Below are positions 19,252-29,271 of a stretch of DNA of 64,000 bases, piece after piece (positions within the stretch are counted from its first letter, which is position 1; every line of letters begins with the position of its first letter). Source of the stretch: Tetramitus jugosus (Eukaryota; Heterolobosea; Eutetramitea; Acrasida; Vahlkampfiidae); contig OW569346.1 of NCBI GenBank assembly GCA_937625935.1, positions 434,001-498,000 of the forward strand, read 5' to 3'. Both the position numbers and the translations under genes were made by a program. Under the pieces are notes generated by a model. The model was not told the DNA's origin and did no database searches. It was given only the letters and a program-made list of their open reading frames with translations.

Positions 19252-20862
19252 ATGGCCCGCTCCATCTCGCTATTAGTTGCTGTCTTGTTGTTCATGACAG
19301 TTGCCGTTATGGCTCTGAACACCAATGAATTGAAGCATCACATGCTCCTCAAGGAATCTGACTGCAACACAGCCTGTATCAAAAAATACAAGTCCATTAA
19401 CCGTTGTTTGAACGCTTGTTCCTCTCTCATTACTGACGCTTCCATCACAGATGCCATCGTTGAGCGCTTGACCACCTTCTCCGACGTTACTCCGCTCGAG
19501 AAGAAAACCGCTGTAAAGGGCAGAAAGAACAGAAAGTTCCGTGGGCGCGGAAGAAAATTCTCTACTGCTGCTCCATTGAGCGAAGACGGTGTCGCTGAGC
19601 AACAACAGCTCGAAGCTACAAAGCACCTCTATCAATTGTTCCACAACAATTTGAGATCAGTGTTGACCAATGGAGGATACAGTGCTGGTTTCCAATTGTT
19701 GGAAAATGCAATTGACTTGACTGATATTAGAGCGATGATCCCTGGATGGGAATCAATGCCCATCTCCATCATCAACCGTCAATCCGTTCAAGACTATGAC
19801 AACATGGCCATCCTGTCCGAAGAGTTGACTCAAGCTTCCAAGCCTGGTCCATTCCGTAGAACTGACGGCACAAAGTACAACCAAGAATATGAACAATTCT
19901 TGGCTGGTGTTCAAGGTGTGACTCAAGTAACCATTCCAAACCCTGACAATACATTGAGTGCCAAGAGAGCTCTTGAGTTTGAATATGCACTCAACAATTG
20001 TACCGTCAAGTACAGCAGTGCCAGTATGACCATTGTTGCTCGTTACACTGAAGAGCAATACTCGAACATTTTCTGTCCAGAGGTCAGACAGAGTGAACAA
20101 GCCATGTTTGCACAGATTGGTATCGAAGCAGGTGCCATTGCAAACAACAAGGCCTATGCTGCAGCTGTTGCATTGGGTATGGCCCGTGGATTGTTTACCA
20201 TGTCCTCCGCATTCAAGAAATTCCAGAGCTTCAGAGCCATGGAACACGAATGCCTCAAGGCATTGGAAGAAGAGAGACCACTCAATGGCAACGCAAAGTC
20301 CATTAGCTTTGCATACAATCATCACAACTGGAGAAACACTGCAGAGTCCTCCAGCTTTGATGTCTCTGTTGGCTATGGAGTGTTCAATGCCAAGGTTGGT
20401 CGCAGCAAGGAAACCATCACTGGTCTTGACTTGACTGCCATCGGTGGTGTTGAGATTGCTCTTGCTGACTTCAAGTATGTTCCATTGTATCCAGGTGAAT
20501 GGTACTCTTCCACTATCCTCAACTCTTTGAGATATGAGATGAGAGAAGCATCCTCCTCCCCAATTACTAGATTCTTTGGACAGAGCGGTACATTGACTTT
20601 GATCCCTAAGGCACTTTTTGTTGTCAACAACCCAACAATCAACTTCTTTGTCAAGTCTGACAAGAAGGAAGAGTTCAAGCAAAAGACCCAAACCACCATT
20701 GGTGGCGGATTGTCCGTCTTTGGTATTAACTTTGGTGGCAACTATGGTCGTGGAAAGCAAGTGGACGAAGGTACTGAGACTGGAGGAAACACCAAGATCT
20801 CTATCATCTCCAACAGTTGCAGACCACAATTGTTCGCTGTTGACAACCACTACATTTACTAA
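19252..20862 (+). CDS. Secreted protein of unknown family, paralog of the gene at 16876
   Basis: 536 residues. A signal peptide (SISLLVAVLLFMTVAVMALN) precedes a twin CX3C motif, CNTAC, 9 residues, CLNAC. A strongly basic stretch (about residues 88-103, KGRKNRKFRGRGRKF) may be a processing site. The main domain includes Cys-poor beta-rich segments SISFAYNHHNWRN and VSVGYGVFNAKVGRSKETIT. The C-terminal part is shared with the neighbour: PLYPGEWYSSTILNSL, RFFGQSGTL, then Gly-rich TIGGGLSVFGINFGGNYGRG. The second Cys-rich block of the neighbour is missing. Codon use is C-ending and uniform, which suggests strong expression. Function unknown. Confidence 0.75.
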   Translation: MARSISLLVAVLLFMTVAVMALNTNELKHHMLLKESDCNTACIKKYKSINRCLNACSSLITDASITDAIVERLTTFSDVTPLEKKTAVKGRKNRKFRGRGRKFSTAAPLSEDGVAEQQQLEATKHLYQLFHNNLRSVLTNGGYSAGFQLLENAIDLTDIRAMIPGWESMPISIINRQSVQDYDNMAILSEELTQASKPGPFRRTDGTKYNQEYEQFLAGVQGVTQVTIPNPDNTLSAKRALEFEYALNNCTVKYSSASMTIVARYTEEQYSNIFCPEVRQSEQAMFAQIGIEAGAIANNKAYAAAVALGMARGLFTMSSAFKKFQSFRAMEHECLKALEEERPLNGNAKSISFAYNHHNWRNTAESSSFDVSVGYGVFNAKVGRSKETITGLDLTAIGGVEIALADFKYVPLYPGEWYSSTILNSLRYEMREASSSPITRFFGQSGTLTLIPKALFVVNNPTINFFVKSDKKEEFKQKTQTTIGGGLSVFGINFGGNYGRGKQVDEGTETGGNTKISIISNSCRPQLFAVDNHYIY

Positions 20863-20962
20863 ATGAATTCTATGTCAAAGTAAATAGTCATGCTCCATGT
20901 GTACAATCTCTTCACTTGTTCTTTTCCTGTGCTTGTGTTGGTCCTACGATCTGGGATGTTTA

Positions 20963-22819
20963 TTATGAGGGTAGTAGAGAGTCCAGTTCAGGAATTGGCA
21001 TTTGAACAACGGCAGTGATCAGAGGAATTGAACTGGATTCACTGCACACGAATACCTTCACGATATCTGCCACTGGCTGCGGTGCCTCACCTGTTAGGGA
21101 GTCGCTCATATTTCCCAATAGAGACACCTCTCCTTGATATTCATACTGTATTCCAGGCAAGAGAGATGGAATATTGAGCTTGTTCGTCTTCATGTCGTAT
21201 ATCGCTTGATTGTACGAGAATAATAAGGCGATATTGCTCATGGGTTTGGCACCAGTGTTCTGTATGCTGAGTTTGATTTTAAAGTCCGGGCCTAAACCTT
21301 GAACATTTGCAGTCAGCCGAATACTTGCACCACTTGTGTATGACAATGGACCTTGCCCGTCAGTTAGAATCTTCACAAAAGCTCTAGCTGTTGTTAACCT
21401 CAGTTTACAAAGTTCTTTCTGGAATACTCGATGCATCTCAGTGCTGTACTTTTTCTCTCTCTCTGTTTGATCCATATAGAGCGCTGTCCTTACAGGTAGA
21501 TTGAGTGGAACTTCTTGTTCTACAGAAGGTCCCTTGTTAGATGGTTCAAGTTTTGCCATCCGAGATAAAATCTTAAACTCTGTTCCTCCATTTCGATAAG
21601 AGAGAGCTAAACAGTTCGCCTCACTGCCATATGTTCCAAAACACATTCCCGCCACAATGTCATTCGTTTCAATTACATTTACCAAGCTCTTACCGTTGTA
21701 GATTCGCAACTCTCGATTTTCGAGGGCAACCAAAAGACATTTCACACTTCGTGAAGATATCATGTCTATCACTCCCATGCTTTTAATCGCACAAGGAACA
21801 TAGATACTATATTGTTTTCTACCTCGGCTCGAAAAACAATTGATAACATTATTAATCAGTCCAATCACGATATTCTTATCCAAGCGTTGCAAGCCACAAG
21901 CATGTGTGTCGAGTTCAATTACTACTCCACTAACTTTCTTGTTCTTGATTGTATACACGTTATTGTCTCTGCATACAACAATTATCCGAGAGTCAATATC
22001 TAGGGATCCTCCAGATACAAGATACACCGGTACGGATGGCAGTGTGATTGTATCTGTTATTTTAACACCATTCTGATCGAGGATTAGGACCTTTCTTGAT
22101 TCCGTGCCTACAATCAAACATCCTATAGAATCTAATTCATCTTTATCCTTCGATATCACAGTCATACAGGTTATTACTGTCTGTTGAAATAGTGGAAAAG
22201 ACTTTCGAATCGATATGTACATCTGAATTTCATTTGGATCATTCATGCTTAGCACTTCATAGCTTCTATTGCTCAAAGGAACACCCATGTCTCTCAGTCG
22301 AAGCAATTCTTCAAATGTGGTTTTTGCATCATACTTGTCCATTTTCAAATTCTCCCAAATTGCTCTCTCACTGTCACCAATCTCAATGTTTGGAACCGTA
22401 AACTTGTGATGAGGTTGTAAGTTTCTGTACAGGAACACATGACATCCACTAGCTACTGCAATAATAGGCCTCCTAGGAGCTTTGTAGTCTGAGTAATAGG
22501 ACACCACAGCTACTGGTTCTTCCAACAAAATGTTCTCACTAATGATAGAAGTTCCTTTAAACACTTTCATTTTATGACTAGACACGGATGTTCGATTCCT
22601 GAGCAATGGGTTATTGCCAGAACTCAGCAACACTAACTTCGAGTCACCATCTCCATTGATATCAGAGAACGTCATACTTCCTGGGAGTGCACACACATTG
22701 GCCAAAGGATCATACCACGCATTTATCCACACCTTGTTCTTCTCTTCGTCTTGAGAAGCACTAGAATTACTGTGGGACAGTGTGGTGTTGTCTGACTTCT
22801 TTCTTATGAGTAAGCTCAT
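20963..22819 (-). CDS. BBS1: BBS1, BBSome subunit
   Basis: 618 residues, close to the usual BBS1 length. The N-terminal beta-propeller starts WINAWYDPLANVCALPGSMTF with DINGDGDSKLV, then RPIIAVASGCHVFLYRNLQP, QTVITCMTVISKDKDEL, GCLIVGTESRKVLILDQNG, SLPSVPVYLVSG and CFGTYGSEANCLALSYRNGG. A gamma-adaptin-ear-like beta domain ends the protein. BBS1 belongs to the BBSome, which carries membrane proteins in and out of cilia and contacts ARL6. Its presence implies a flagellate stage. The stop lies 100 bp from the end of the convergent secreted-protein gene. Confidence 0.95.
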   Translation of the reverse strand: MSLLIRKKSDNTTLSHSNSSASQDEEKNKVWINAWYDPLANVCALPGSMTFSDINGDGDSKLVLLSSGNNPLLRNRTSVSSHKMKVFKGTSIISENILLEEPVAVVSYYSDYKAPRRPIIAVASGCHVFLYRNLQPHHKFTVPNIEIGDSERAIWENLKMDKYDAKTTFEELLRLRDMGVPLSNRSYEVLSMNDPNEIQMYISIRKSFPLFQQTVITCMTVISKDKDELDSIGCLIVGTESRKVLILDQNGVKITDTITLPSVPVYLVSGGSLDIDSRIIVVCRDNNVYTIKNKKVSGVVIELDTHACGLQRLDKNIVIGLINNVINCFSSRGRKQYSIYVPCAIKSMGVIDMISSRSVKCLLVALENRELRIYNGKSLVNVIETNDIVAGMCFGTYGSEANCLALSYRNGGTEFKILSRMAKLEPSNKGPSVEQEVPLNLPVRTALYMDQTEREKKYSTEMHRVFQKELCKLRLTTARAFVKILTDGQGPLSYTSGASIRLTANVQGLGPDFKIKLSIQNTGAKPMSNIALLFSYNQAIYDMKTNKLNIPSLLPGIQYEYQGEVSLLGNMSDSLTGEAPQPVADIVKVFVCSESSSIPLITAVVQMPIPELDSLLPS

Positions 22820-22946
22820 GGAGTGTTGATTCTGATGGTCATAGAAGAAAATATTATCGTCGTCACAGTAGTTGCAATTCTGGCGCGCAAATCAAGTTCA
22901 TGCCAGCGGGCGAAAACAAGTTCATAATTTATTTGGTTGATCGAAT

Positions 22947-25589
22947 TCAAAAGTTCAGGTAGTCACCTGTGAAGTCAAGATCTGGAAGGGGACTGTTGGA
23001 ACTGAAGGGGTCTGCATAATCTGATCCTATGCCCGTAGATGATCCATTCATCCGACTGCTTGTGGGCGTAATTAAATTGTCAGAGCTGACAAATCCTATG
23101 TGATCCAGCACATCTAAATCTACGCCGTCCATATCGTCCAAACTATTCGCGTTTGCATTAGATTCCATATTCGTAGTATCATTACCTGCCTTGAACAGAT
23201 CTCCCTCAGATACAAAGTATTGATTCATCCGCTCTTTTTCGCGCTGCTTTTCTTGTTCTTGTTCTAACCGCTTCTTCTCAACCTTCCATTCGCTCTGTTC
23301 AGCTCTAAAGGACCTTATATCAAACCATAATTCTTCTTCTGTTGTCATCTCTCTCGTATCATTCATAAGCTCGCGTCGTAAATAGGATTCAGCAACTGTC
23401 CGTGATTGTAAAAATTTGTTCGCCACATTGTCAATCTTTTCATCCCACTTGGCATCATTTTTTAGAGGTTGATCGAGAAATCGGAAGCAGGATAAGCGAG
23501 ACAAAATATCCTTCTTGTTCCTGAAAGGATGAGTATAATCAGCAGAGAATGCCTTCTGTTTTTCTTGCATAATAAGCATACTTTGCTGCTCGGGCGTGAG
23601 TGAAGTATGTCTATGTTGTTGCTGCTGTTGTGGCTGTATCTTTACACCTTGAGGATGAGGAATATTTGACTGTTGTGTGTTACCGCTACTGCTGCCAACG
23701 TTGGCGTTACTAGATCCTGGTTGCATGTGCTGTGCTGGCATATGTGACACAGCAGAGGATTGAAGTTGCGCTTGAGTTGGCTGAATGAGCGATGGTGGTT
23801 GGTGCATATGTAGTTGTGGTTGAGATGAAATTTGTGACTGGGCAATCTGTTGTGGTTGTGGTTGCAGCATAGATGGATGTTGAGATGATTGTTGTGGCGG
23901 TATTTGTTGCATAGAACCTGATGATTGTTGAGGAGTAGGCATACGAACAGGTGTTGACATGCGACTTCCTGGTAGATGCATTACATTTCCATTTGCATCA
24001 ACAGTCATACCACCACCCACAGCACCCATATTGCCAGCACCATTGGCAACTGCTTGCATCATCATTGGATTGTTCATGAATGGTTGTTGAGGTTGATTCA
24101 TAGCCATCATTGGCATACCACCGCCAGCACCAAAATAAGGTTGTGATGATGCCTGATGTTGTTGTTGTTGCTGCGCAGCTTGAAGTTGCTGGAATGCAGC
24201 GGCACTGAGACCTATAGGCCCATTGTTGCCCATCATCATTGGCACCTGAGAGAGTGTCATTGGATTGACGGATGATGGTCCATTGGGAACACTAGCAACA
24301 CCTGCAGGATTTACAAACATTCCACCTGGTATACCAATCTGTGGTTGTTGCTGCTGTTGTTGTTGTTGTTGTTGTTGTTGTTTGAACATGAGAAGACTGG
24401 ATTGAAGTGCTGCGTTTGGTTGTGTCATGCCCATCATGAGATTTGGATTATTCATCATTGTGTTGGCTGCTGTCGTATTCATCATGTTGGTTGGAGTAGG
24501 TGTGGTGCGAGTGCCGTTGGCAGGAGAGGGAGACATGATGGAAGGTGTGCTACTCGTGCTGTTGGATACAGTATTGATACCCGCTTGTGCTCCAATGACA
24601 CTACCATTTCCAACAACGACACCACTGCTGTTCTGAGCATTTGCTGTTGGCGTTGGTGTTGAACTCGAGTATGGTTGTTGTTGTTGTTGTTGTTGTACAT
24701 AGGTACCAGTTGATCCATCTTGATTCGATGTGAGTGACGGTGTAGGTGTGTTCGTTAATGTTGTTGGATTGACACCCGATGCATTAATCAACTGTTGTTG
24801 CTGCATAGCGAGTCGTCTCTGGTGAATGAGCATTGCATTCGTATTATTGGTATTATAACTTAAATAGGGAGTAGTGTTGTTGTTGATCATTTGAGGAGTC
24901 ATGTTTGGGTTGTTGGTGGCAGTAGCAGGTGTAGTAGTGTTACTAGGAGTATTCGTTCTTGATGATGACGACGACGATGGTGGAGGAGGGGTTGCACTTG
25001 GAGTATTGGGAGCGTTGTTGGTCGTTGCGGAAGGAGTCGGTGTTCCAGAGGTTGGATTATTAGTGTTCATCATGATGGATGATTGAGGTGATGGACTCGT
25101 GATCGATGGATGCATCATATTACCTGCTATTCCATTTCCACCACTAGCCAACATTTGTTGTTGAGCATTGATAAACATTTGTTGTTGAGGCGTTAACCGT
25201 GCTACATTTGCATTGGGTGTGCCTGTTCTTTGTTGTTGAAAGGACAGATTGGCTTGAGTAGCACCAGCACCACCACCACCACCACTCATGATATTCAATT
25301 GTTGTTGATGATGCTGTTGCTGTTGTAATTGTTGTTGCAAAGCGACAAACTGTTGTTGTTGTAGGGCTTGAATGTATTGTTGCTGCTGATGACTCTGTAG
25401 TTGTTGTTGTTGTTGTTGATAGGCTGCTGGATTGTACTCCATGAACTGCATGGGATTCATACCCATTGGTTGTTGATGTTGTTGTTGTGGTGATGGTGTC
25501 ATGGTGTTGATTTGTGAGGTGTTATTGTCCTGTTGTTGTTGTTGTTGTTGTTGTGCTCGCATGAGCTGCAGTTTGACTTGATCATTCAT
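22947..25589 (-). CDS. Gln-rich protein with a GLTSCR1/BICRA-like domain
   Basis: 880 residues. Residues 1-665 are almost wholly Gln, Asn, Ser, Thr, Pro and Met with poly-Gln runs, as in transcription coactivators. The only ordered part, about 665-790, is KQKAFSADYTHPFRNKKDIL, LSCFRFLD, KWDEKIDNVANKFLQSRTVA and a charged helix EEELWFDIRSFRAEQSEWKV. This follows the GLTSCR1 (BICRA/BICRAL) domain: D....PF.s..d...RL..y, a leader helix, then a helix that ends in a Lys/Glu-rich coil. BICRA defines the non-canonical BAF (SWI/SNF) remodeller. I infer a chromatin-remodelling subunit; the domain match is recalled, not searched. Confidence 0.55.
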   Translation of the reverse strand: MNDQVKLQLMRAQQQQQQQQDNNTSQINTMTPSPQQQHQQPMGMNPMQFMEYNPAAYQQQQQQLQSHQQQQYIQALQQQQFVALQQQLQQQQHHQQQLNIMSGGGGGAGATQANLSFQQQRTGTPNANVARLTPQQQMFINAQQQMLASGGNGIAGNMMHPSITSPSPQSSIMMNTNNPTSGTPTPSATTNNAPNTPSATPPPPSSSSSSRTNTPSNTTTPATATNNPNMTPQMINNNTTPYLSYNTNNTNAMLIHQRRLAMQQQQLINASGVNPTTLTNTPTPSLTSNQDGSTGTYVQQQQQQQPYSSSTPTPTANAQNSSGVVVGNGSVIGAQAGINTVSNSTSSTPSIMSPSPANGTRTTPTPTNMMNTTAANTMMNNPNLMMGMTQPNAALQSSLLMFKQQQQQQQQQQQQPQIGIPGGMFVNPAGVASVPNGPSSVNPMTLSQVPMMMGNNGPIGLSAAAFQQLQAAQQQQQHQASSQPYFGAGGGMPMMAMNQPQQPFMNNPMMMQAVANGAGNMGAVGGGMTVDANGNVMHLPGSRMSTPVRMPTPQQSSGSMQQIPPQQSSQHPSMLQPQPQQIAQSQISSQPQLHMHQPPSLIQPTQAQLQSSAVSHMPAQHMQPGSSNANVGSSSGNTQQSNIPHPQGVKIQPQQQQQHRHTSLTPEQQSMLIMQEKQKAFSADYTHPFRNKKDILSRLSCFRFLDQPLKNDAKWDEKIDNVANKFLQSRTVAESYLRRELMNDTREMTTEEELWFDIRSFRAEQSEWKVEKKRLEQEQEKQREKERMNQYFVSEGDLFKAGNDTTNMESNANANSLDDMDGVDLDVLDHIGFVSSDNLITPTSSRMNGSSTGIGSDYADPFSSNSPLPDLDFTGDYLNF
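24345..24380 (-). repeat. Trinucleotide repeat coding for 12 glutamines
   Basis: A CAA/CAG run on the coding strand encodes the longest poly-Gln tract of the GLTSCR1-like protein. Mixed CAA and CAG codons indicate it is not a very recent slippage product. Confidence 0.85.
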
Positions 25590-26616
25590 TTTTTATATTT
25601 CTTATATTTCTCAACGGTGTGTGTTCACGGAAAAAAAAAATTGAAAAAGTACTTCTTCAATTGATTGATTGTTGTTTGGTGTGGTTGATGGTCTTCTTCT
25701 TCTTCTTGAGAATCAATGAATGAATTTGTTCGAGCAAAGAGATATATGATGATGACTGATGAGATATTGAACGAGTGTGATAGAGAGAGGCAACCAAAAA
25801 TGATGATTTTCCCTCGCTAAGGTGAACAAAATTGAAAGGCAGTGACTTTTTGTCTTTTTTGTGTGAGAGCAAAAAGATGGTGTGTAAATGGGGGAGAGAT
25901 AGAGAGTGGTTGCTCGCGTTTTTGACAACGTCGTTTGAGTTGTTCGTTGTGTGTTGACGTTGTTGATTTTTGTGGATTTTGTGTTCTTTTTCTGTGATAC
26001 AGAAACTTTGCCTTGGCCGTTTTTTCATCATCGCCAAACTGGTGGCACTAACGTTCATTGGTGTGTTAGCACCAAGAAACAACACTTGATACCATCTCAC
26101 TGAGAAGGTTCTCTAGATTTGTAGTGAGATCCGATGGATGACCTTGACTGATCAGTTCGGTCCCTGTCATATATCTTTTTTCGAAACTGAATGCAGCCAT
26201 TTACCATTGTGGCTCTTGGATTCTTTTCCTTTCGGATGGAGCTCTTCCACTTTTATAGAACGGATGACGAGGAAGCTGCTGACTCGCGTTTCACCAAGCA
26301 CCACTTGCCCGATTAGAATGGAGTGAGGGCGTTTAGGGAATTGTTGATCAATGGACCGACAAATAATCGGTCAACCGTGTCGGGCTCCGACGCGGGGCCC
26401 ATTTGAATCTTTCAACAGGACACTGCTCTCGATCGTGTTCCAACAACAAGGTTTCCAACATCTGCCTTGAGGTGCAAGTTAGCTTGCTCTAATTATTGGA
26501 GCACAAGAGTTCGTCGGTTGGTGTTTTTTTGTTCTTGTCGCCGCTTGTTGTTTGGCATCTTGTTTTCACAACACAAGCACTCACCACAAGATATAGGTTT
26601 GTTTTCCGTTGGTGTG
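25590..26616. other. Intergenic region between divergent GLTSCR1-like and GDPD genes
   Basis: About 1 kb. The minus-strand open frame 25657-26100 starts only at GTG and looks like 5' flank. The plus-strand frame that opens at 26467 continues into GDPD but its first 50 residues (RRLVFFCSCRRLLFGILF) do not look conserved; I treat them as leader. Otherwise nothing recognised. Confidence 0.45.
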
Positions 26617-27729
26617 ATGTCGAATCAACCCAAAAATGGCACCATTTCTTCAGAAGATGGATTAGCGAGAGAGGTTGAACCGAAACAGGACTTCTACGCA
26701 TCACAGATGATTCCTCATGCACAAGAGAAAGTCATTCCAGTTGGTACGTTGTACAAGACTGACCATGCTCGACCAAATATTCTGAGCTATCGTTGGTTTT
26801 CTGTCGCTATCTTGTTAGTTGCAATTTTCCTTGCATTTTGTTATGCAGGAACAAACATGGCTATTGTAACCTCCGGAAAATGCATAACTGACTATCAAGG
26901 ACATCGAGGTTGCCGTGGTTTAATGCCAGAGAACTCTATTCCTGCGTTCTTAAAGGCTATGGATCTCTCTGTAGATACATTAGAGCTCGATTGTGTAATT
27001 TCAAAAGACAGAAAGGTTGTTGTTTCACACGATCCATACTTGAATCACAATATATGCTATGGTCCATTGGGTGAAATCATTGCAAACGAATCATTGGCCA
27101 AGGAAAAGTACAATATTTACAACATGAACTATCACTCTGAGATTGAGAAGTGTGACTGCGGGAGTTTAGGCAATCCCAGGTTCCCTGATCAAATGAAAAT
27201 GAAGGTTCACAAACCATTGTTGAGCCAGGTGTTTGACCAAGTGGAACAGTACATCAAGGATAAAGGAATGAAGCAAGTATGGTACAATATAGAAACAAAG
27301 AGCAAAATTGAGGGAGACAATTTGTTTCATCCAGCTCCTGAGCAGTTTGTTTCTCTGCTGTACCAAGTGCTCCAAGAAAAGAATATAACACATAGGGTCA
27401 TGATCCAATCTTTCGATGTTCGAACATTGCAGGTTATGCGTACATTAGATCCTAACATACCCTTGGCATTGTTGGTTGAACATGAAAGCAATGAACCATT
27501 TGATTTTCAGGTTGTATTGGGTCAGCTTGGATTTTTGCCACACATCTATTCACCACACTTTTCTCTTGTCACAGAGGACATGTTGTCATTCATGCGTGAC
27601 AATAAGATTAAAGTAATACCTTGGACGCCTAATACGAAGAGCGATATCGACAAGGTTGTAGCCATGGGAGTGGATGGAATTATTACAGATTATCCAAATA
27701 TTGTCACAAATCGTTGCAAAAGAGCTTAA
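26617..27729 (+). CDS. Membrane-anchored glycerophosphodiester phosphodiesterase (GDPD)
   Basis: 370 residues from the ATG at 26617; an upstream in-frame ATG at 26467 would add 50 unlikely residues. One membrane anchor lies at residues 60-84 (WFSVAILLVAIFLAFCYAGT). The GDPD barrel follows: GHRGCRGLMPENSIPAF (95-111, with the His-Arg and Glu-Asn pairs), LELDCVISKDRKVVVSHDP (metal-binding Glu and Asp plus second His-Asp), VWYNIETKSK, VMIQSFDVRTLQVM, and IKVIPWTPN with GVDGIITDYPN at the end. The enzyme splits glycerophosphodiesters into glycerol-3-phosphate and an alcohol. A type II topology with the barrel outside the cytosol is inferred. An ATAAATAAG sequence follows the stop. Confidence 0.9.
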   Translation: MSNQPKNGTISSEDGLAREVEPKQDFYASQMIPHAQEKVIPVGTLYKTDHARPNILSYRWFSVAILLVAIFLAFCYAGTNMAIVTSGKCITDYQGHRGCRGLMPENSIPAFLKAMDLSVDTLELDCVISKDRKVVVSHDPYLNHNICYGPLGEIIANESLAKEKYNIYNMNYHSEIEKCDCGSLGNPRFPDQMKMKVHKPLLSQVFDQVEQYIKDKGMKQVWYNIETKSKIEGDNLFHPAPEQFVSLLYQVLQEKNITHRVMIQSFDVRTLQVMRTLDPNIPLALLVEHESNEPFDFQVVLGQLGFLPHIYSPHFSLVTEDMLSFMRDNKIKVIPWTPNTKSDIDKVVAMGVDGIITDYPNIVTNRCKRA

Positions 27730-27807
27730 TGTGTGTTCATTTGGGATTCATTAACTGAACATAAATAAGTTGAAGTTGCATAAACTAAGCAAAATAAATT
27801 AGATCAT

Positions 27808-29271
27808 TCATTGTGGTAACATGTATTGACGCATCTTATTCAAAAATACGCCAGCTTTTGCATGACCATTCACTTGAGCTAAGTTGAGATACCTGATAGC
27901 TTCCTGTAGCAGAGAGCTCTCTTCCTCCATTTTGTAATGTTGTATCAAGAACTCGGCGTACTCGAATTGGGCTTGAGAGTGATTAAGAAGAGCTGCAGCC
28001 TTTAGGTAATCGAGTCCCATGCCAAAGTACTGAGATCTTCTTGATTTATCCTTCTCTTTGTTTCTTATCATCCAACCCTCACACATCAGCTCTGTCGCTC
28101 GATTGTAAAGTAAATCAGACAAATCTTGGCACTTTTCCATCCTCTGCTTGAATCGTTTCAGATTTTCAATCTTCTTATGTAGCTCTTCAATCTCCTTTGA
28201 CTGCTTCTGGCAGAATTGTTTCAGTTGGGAGTTTAATCGCTCATTATCCATATCTGGAAACGTTAACTTCTTTGCCTTATTGACAGGAGTAGCAACATAA
28301 TCCATCGAAACATCCTCCAGTGATAAAAGTGAAGATTTGTCAAGCTCTGCTGATGCATTTATCAGAGATGAGGGAGTTGAAACTTGGAGAGAGTCTTCTG
28401 ACTGACGCGATTCGTTTCTTTGGATAGATTCTCGTTTGTTTGGTGTATGCACACTCTTGTTTCTTGAATCTCTTTGGCGACCTCTGTTTGGGTCTACCTT
28501 GAGAGAATTGGTACGGAGGTCCTTCTCCAAACACCTCTCTTTTTCATTTTGAGGTTGAATATTTGGGGGTGATCCAAAAACACTATTCTCCAAGTAATAT
28601 TCAAAATTAGGGAATGCTAACTGTAAATCTGCTAAGAAATTTGACCTGGTAGACGATTCACCCGACCAACGATTCTTCAAATCCTCTATTCTACTAACAT
28701 CAGATTCTGTCAATGTTGCTCTGGTCATTTGAGGATGCGTGGATGTGGTACCTATTGCATGGGGGGTTGATTGTGATCTCGAATGGACATGCATATTCTG
28801 CACCTGAGGTAACAATCTCCGAGGGCTCTGACTACTTGTAGCAATTTTGTGATTATTGTTGACAATCGCGGTTGGAGAATGAAGATCTATTGGACCTTTT
28901 GAAGGATTTCGAATTACATCAACTATCTGTTCGCTATTATTATTTACAACTTGGCTGACTCCACTCCGATCAGCATTGGGCAAGGTGAACGCAGTAAGTT
29001 CAAGCTTTTTGTCAATGTTGAGGGAGCGAATGGGTGTGCGAGGTATGGGCTTCCGCGGAGAGCGAGCAGGAGTACCTATTGACATATGATGCACCGATTG
29101 CAAAGATTTTGGAGTGGATACATTTTCTCTTAGACTAGCAACTAGAGAATCACCCCTTGCTGGCGTGGATTCTGTAGCTGTCCTCTTAGATGTTGTGTGC
29201 TTCTGTTGCTGAGAGCTAGCCTTGTTCTTTCGAGAGGAGTGGGTATGTGTAAGCGATTTGAACAGTTTCAT
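27808..29271 (-). CDS. Coiled-coil protein with C-terminal Sel1-like repeats
   Basis: 487 residues, family not recognised. Residues 1-330 are disordered, Ser/Thr/Asn rich, with many TP and SP sites (TPARSPRKPIPRTPIRS near residue 67), which suggests control by proline-directed kinases. A coiled coil covers about residues 345-385 (QLKQFCQKQSKEIEELHKKI). The C-terminus, about 390-487, has helical repeats of Sel1/TPR type: QYFGMGLDYLKAAALLNHSQ, AQFEYAEFLIQHY, and AIRYLNLAQVNGHAKAGVFL. Such repeats bind proteins. It ends about 80 bp from the convergent GDPD gene. Confidence 0.7.
   Translation of the reverse strand: MKLFKSLTHTHSSRKNKASSQQQKHTTSKRTATESTPARGDSLVASLRENVSTPKSLQSVHHMSIGTPARSPRKPIPRTPIRSLNIDKKLELTAFTLPNADRSGVSQVVNNNSEQIVDVIRNPSKGPIDLHSPTAIVNNNHKIATSSQSPRRLLPQVQNMHVHSRSQSTPHAIGTTSTHPQMTRATLTESDVSRIEDLKNRWSGESSTRSNFLADLQLAFPNFEYYLENSVFGSPPNIQPQNEKERCLEKDLRTNSLKVDPNRGRQRDSRNKSVHTPNKRESIQRNESRQSEDSLQVSTPSSLINASAELDKSSLLSLEDVSMDYVATPVNKAKKLTFPDMDNERLNSQLKQFCQKQSKEIEELHKKIENLKRFKQRMEKCQDLSDLLYNRATELMCEGWMIRNKEKDKSRRSQYFGMGLDYLKAAALLNHSQAQFEYAEFLIQHYKMEEESSLLQEAIRYLNLAQVNGHAKAGVFLNKMRQYMLPQ

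Noticed and set aside
19753-20850. Long minus-strand open frame of 365 codons opposite the secreted-protein gene
   Set aside because: It is an antisense shadow created by the uniform codon use of the plus-strand gene, with no motif; the plus-strand protein has a signal peptide and a paralog.
25657-26100. Minus-strand frame of 147 codons upstream of the GLTSCR1-like gene
   Set aside because: Starts only at GTG, ends in a poly-Lys run and shows no motif; most likely 5' flank.
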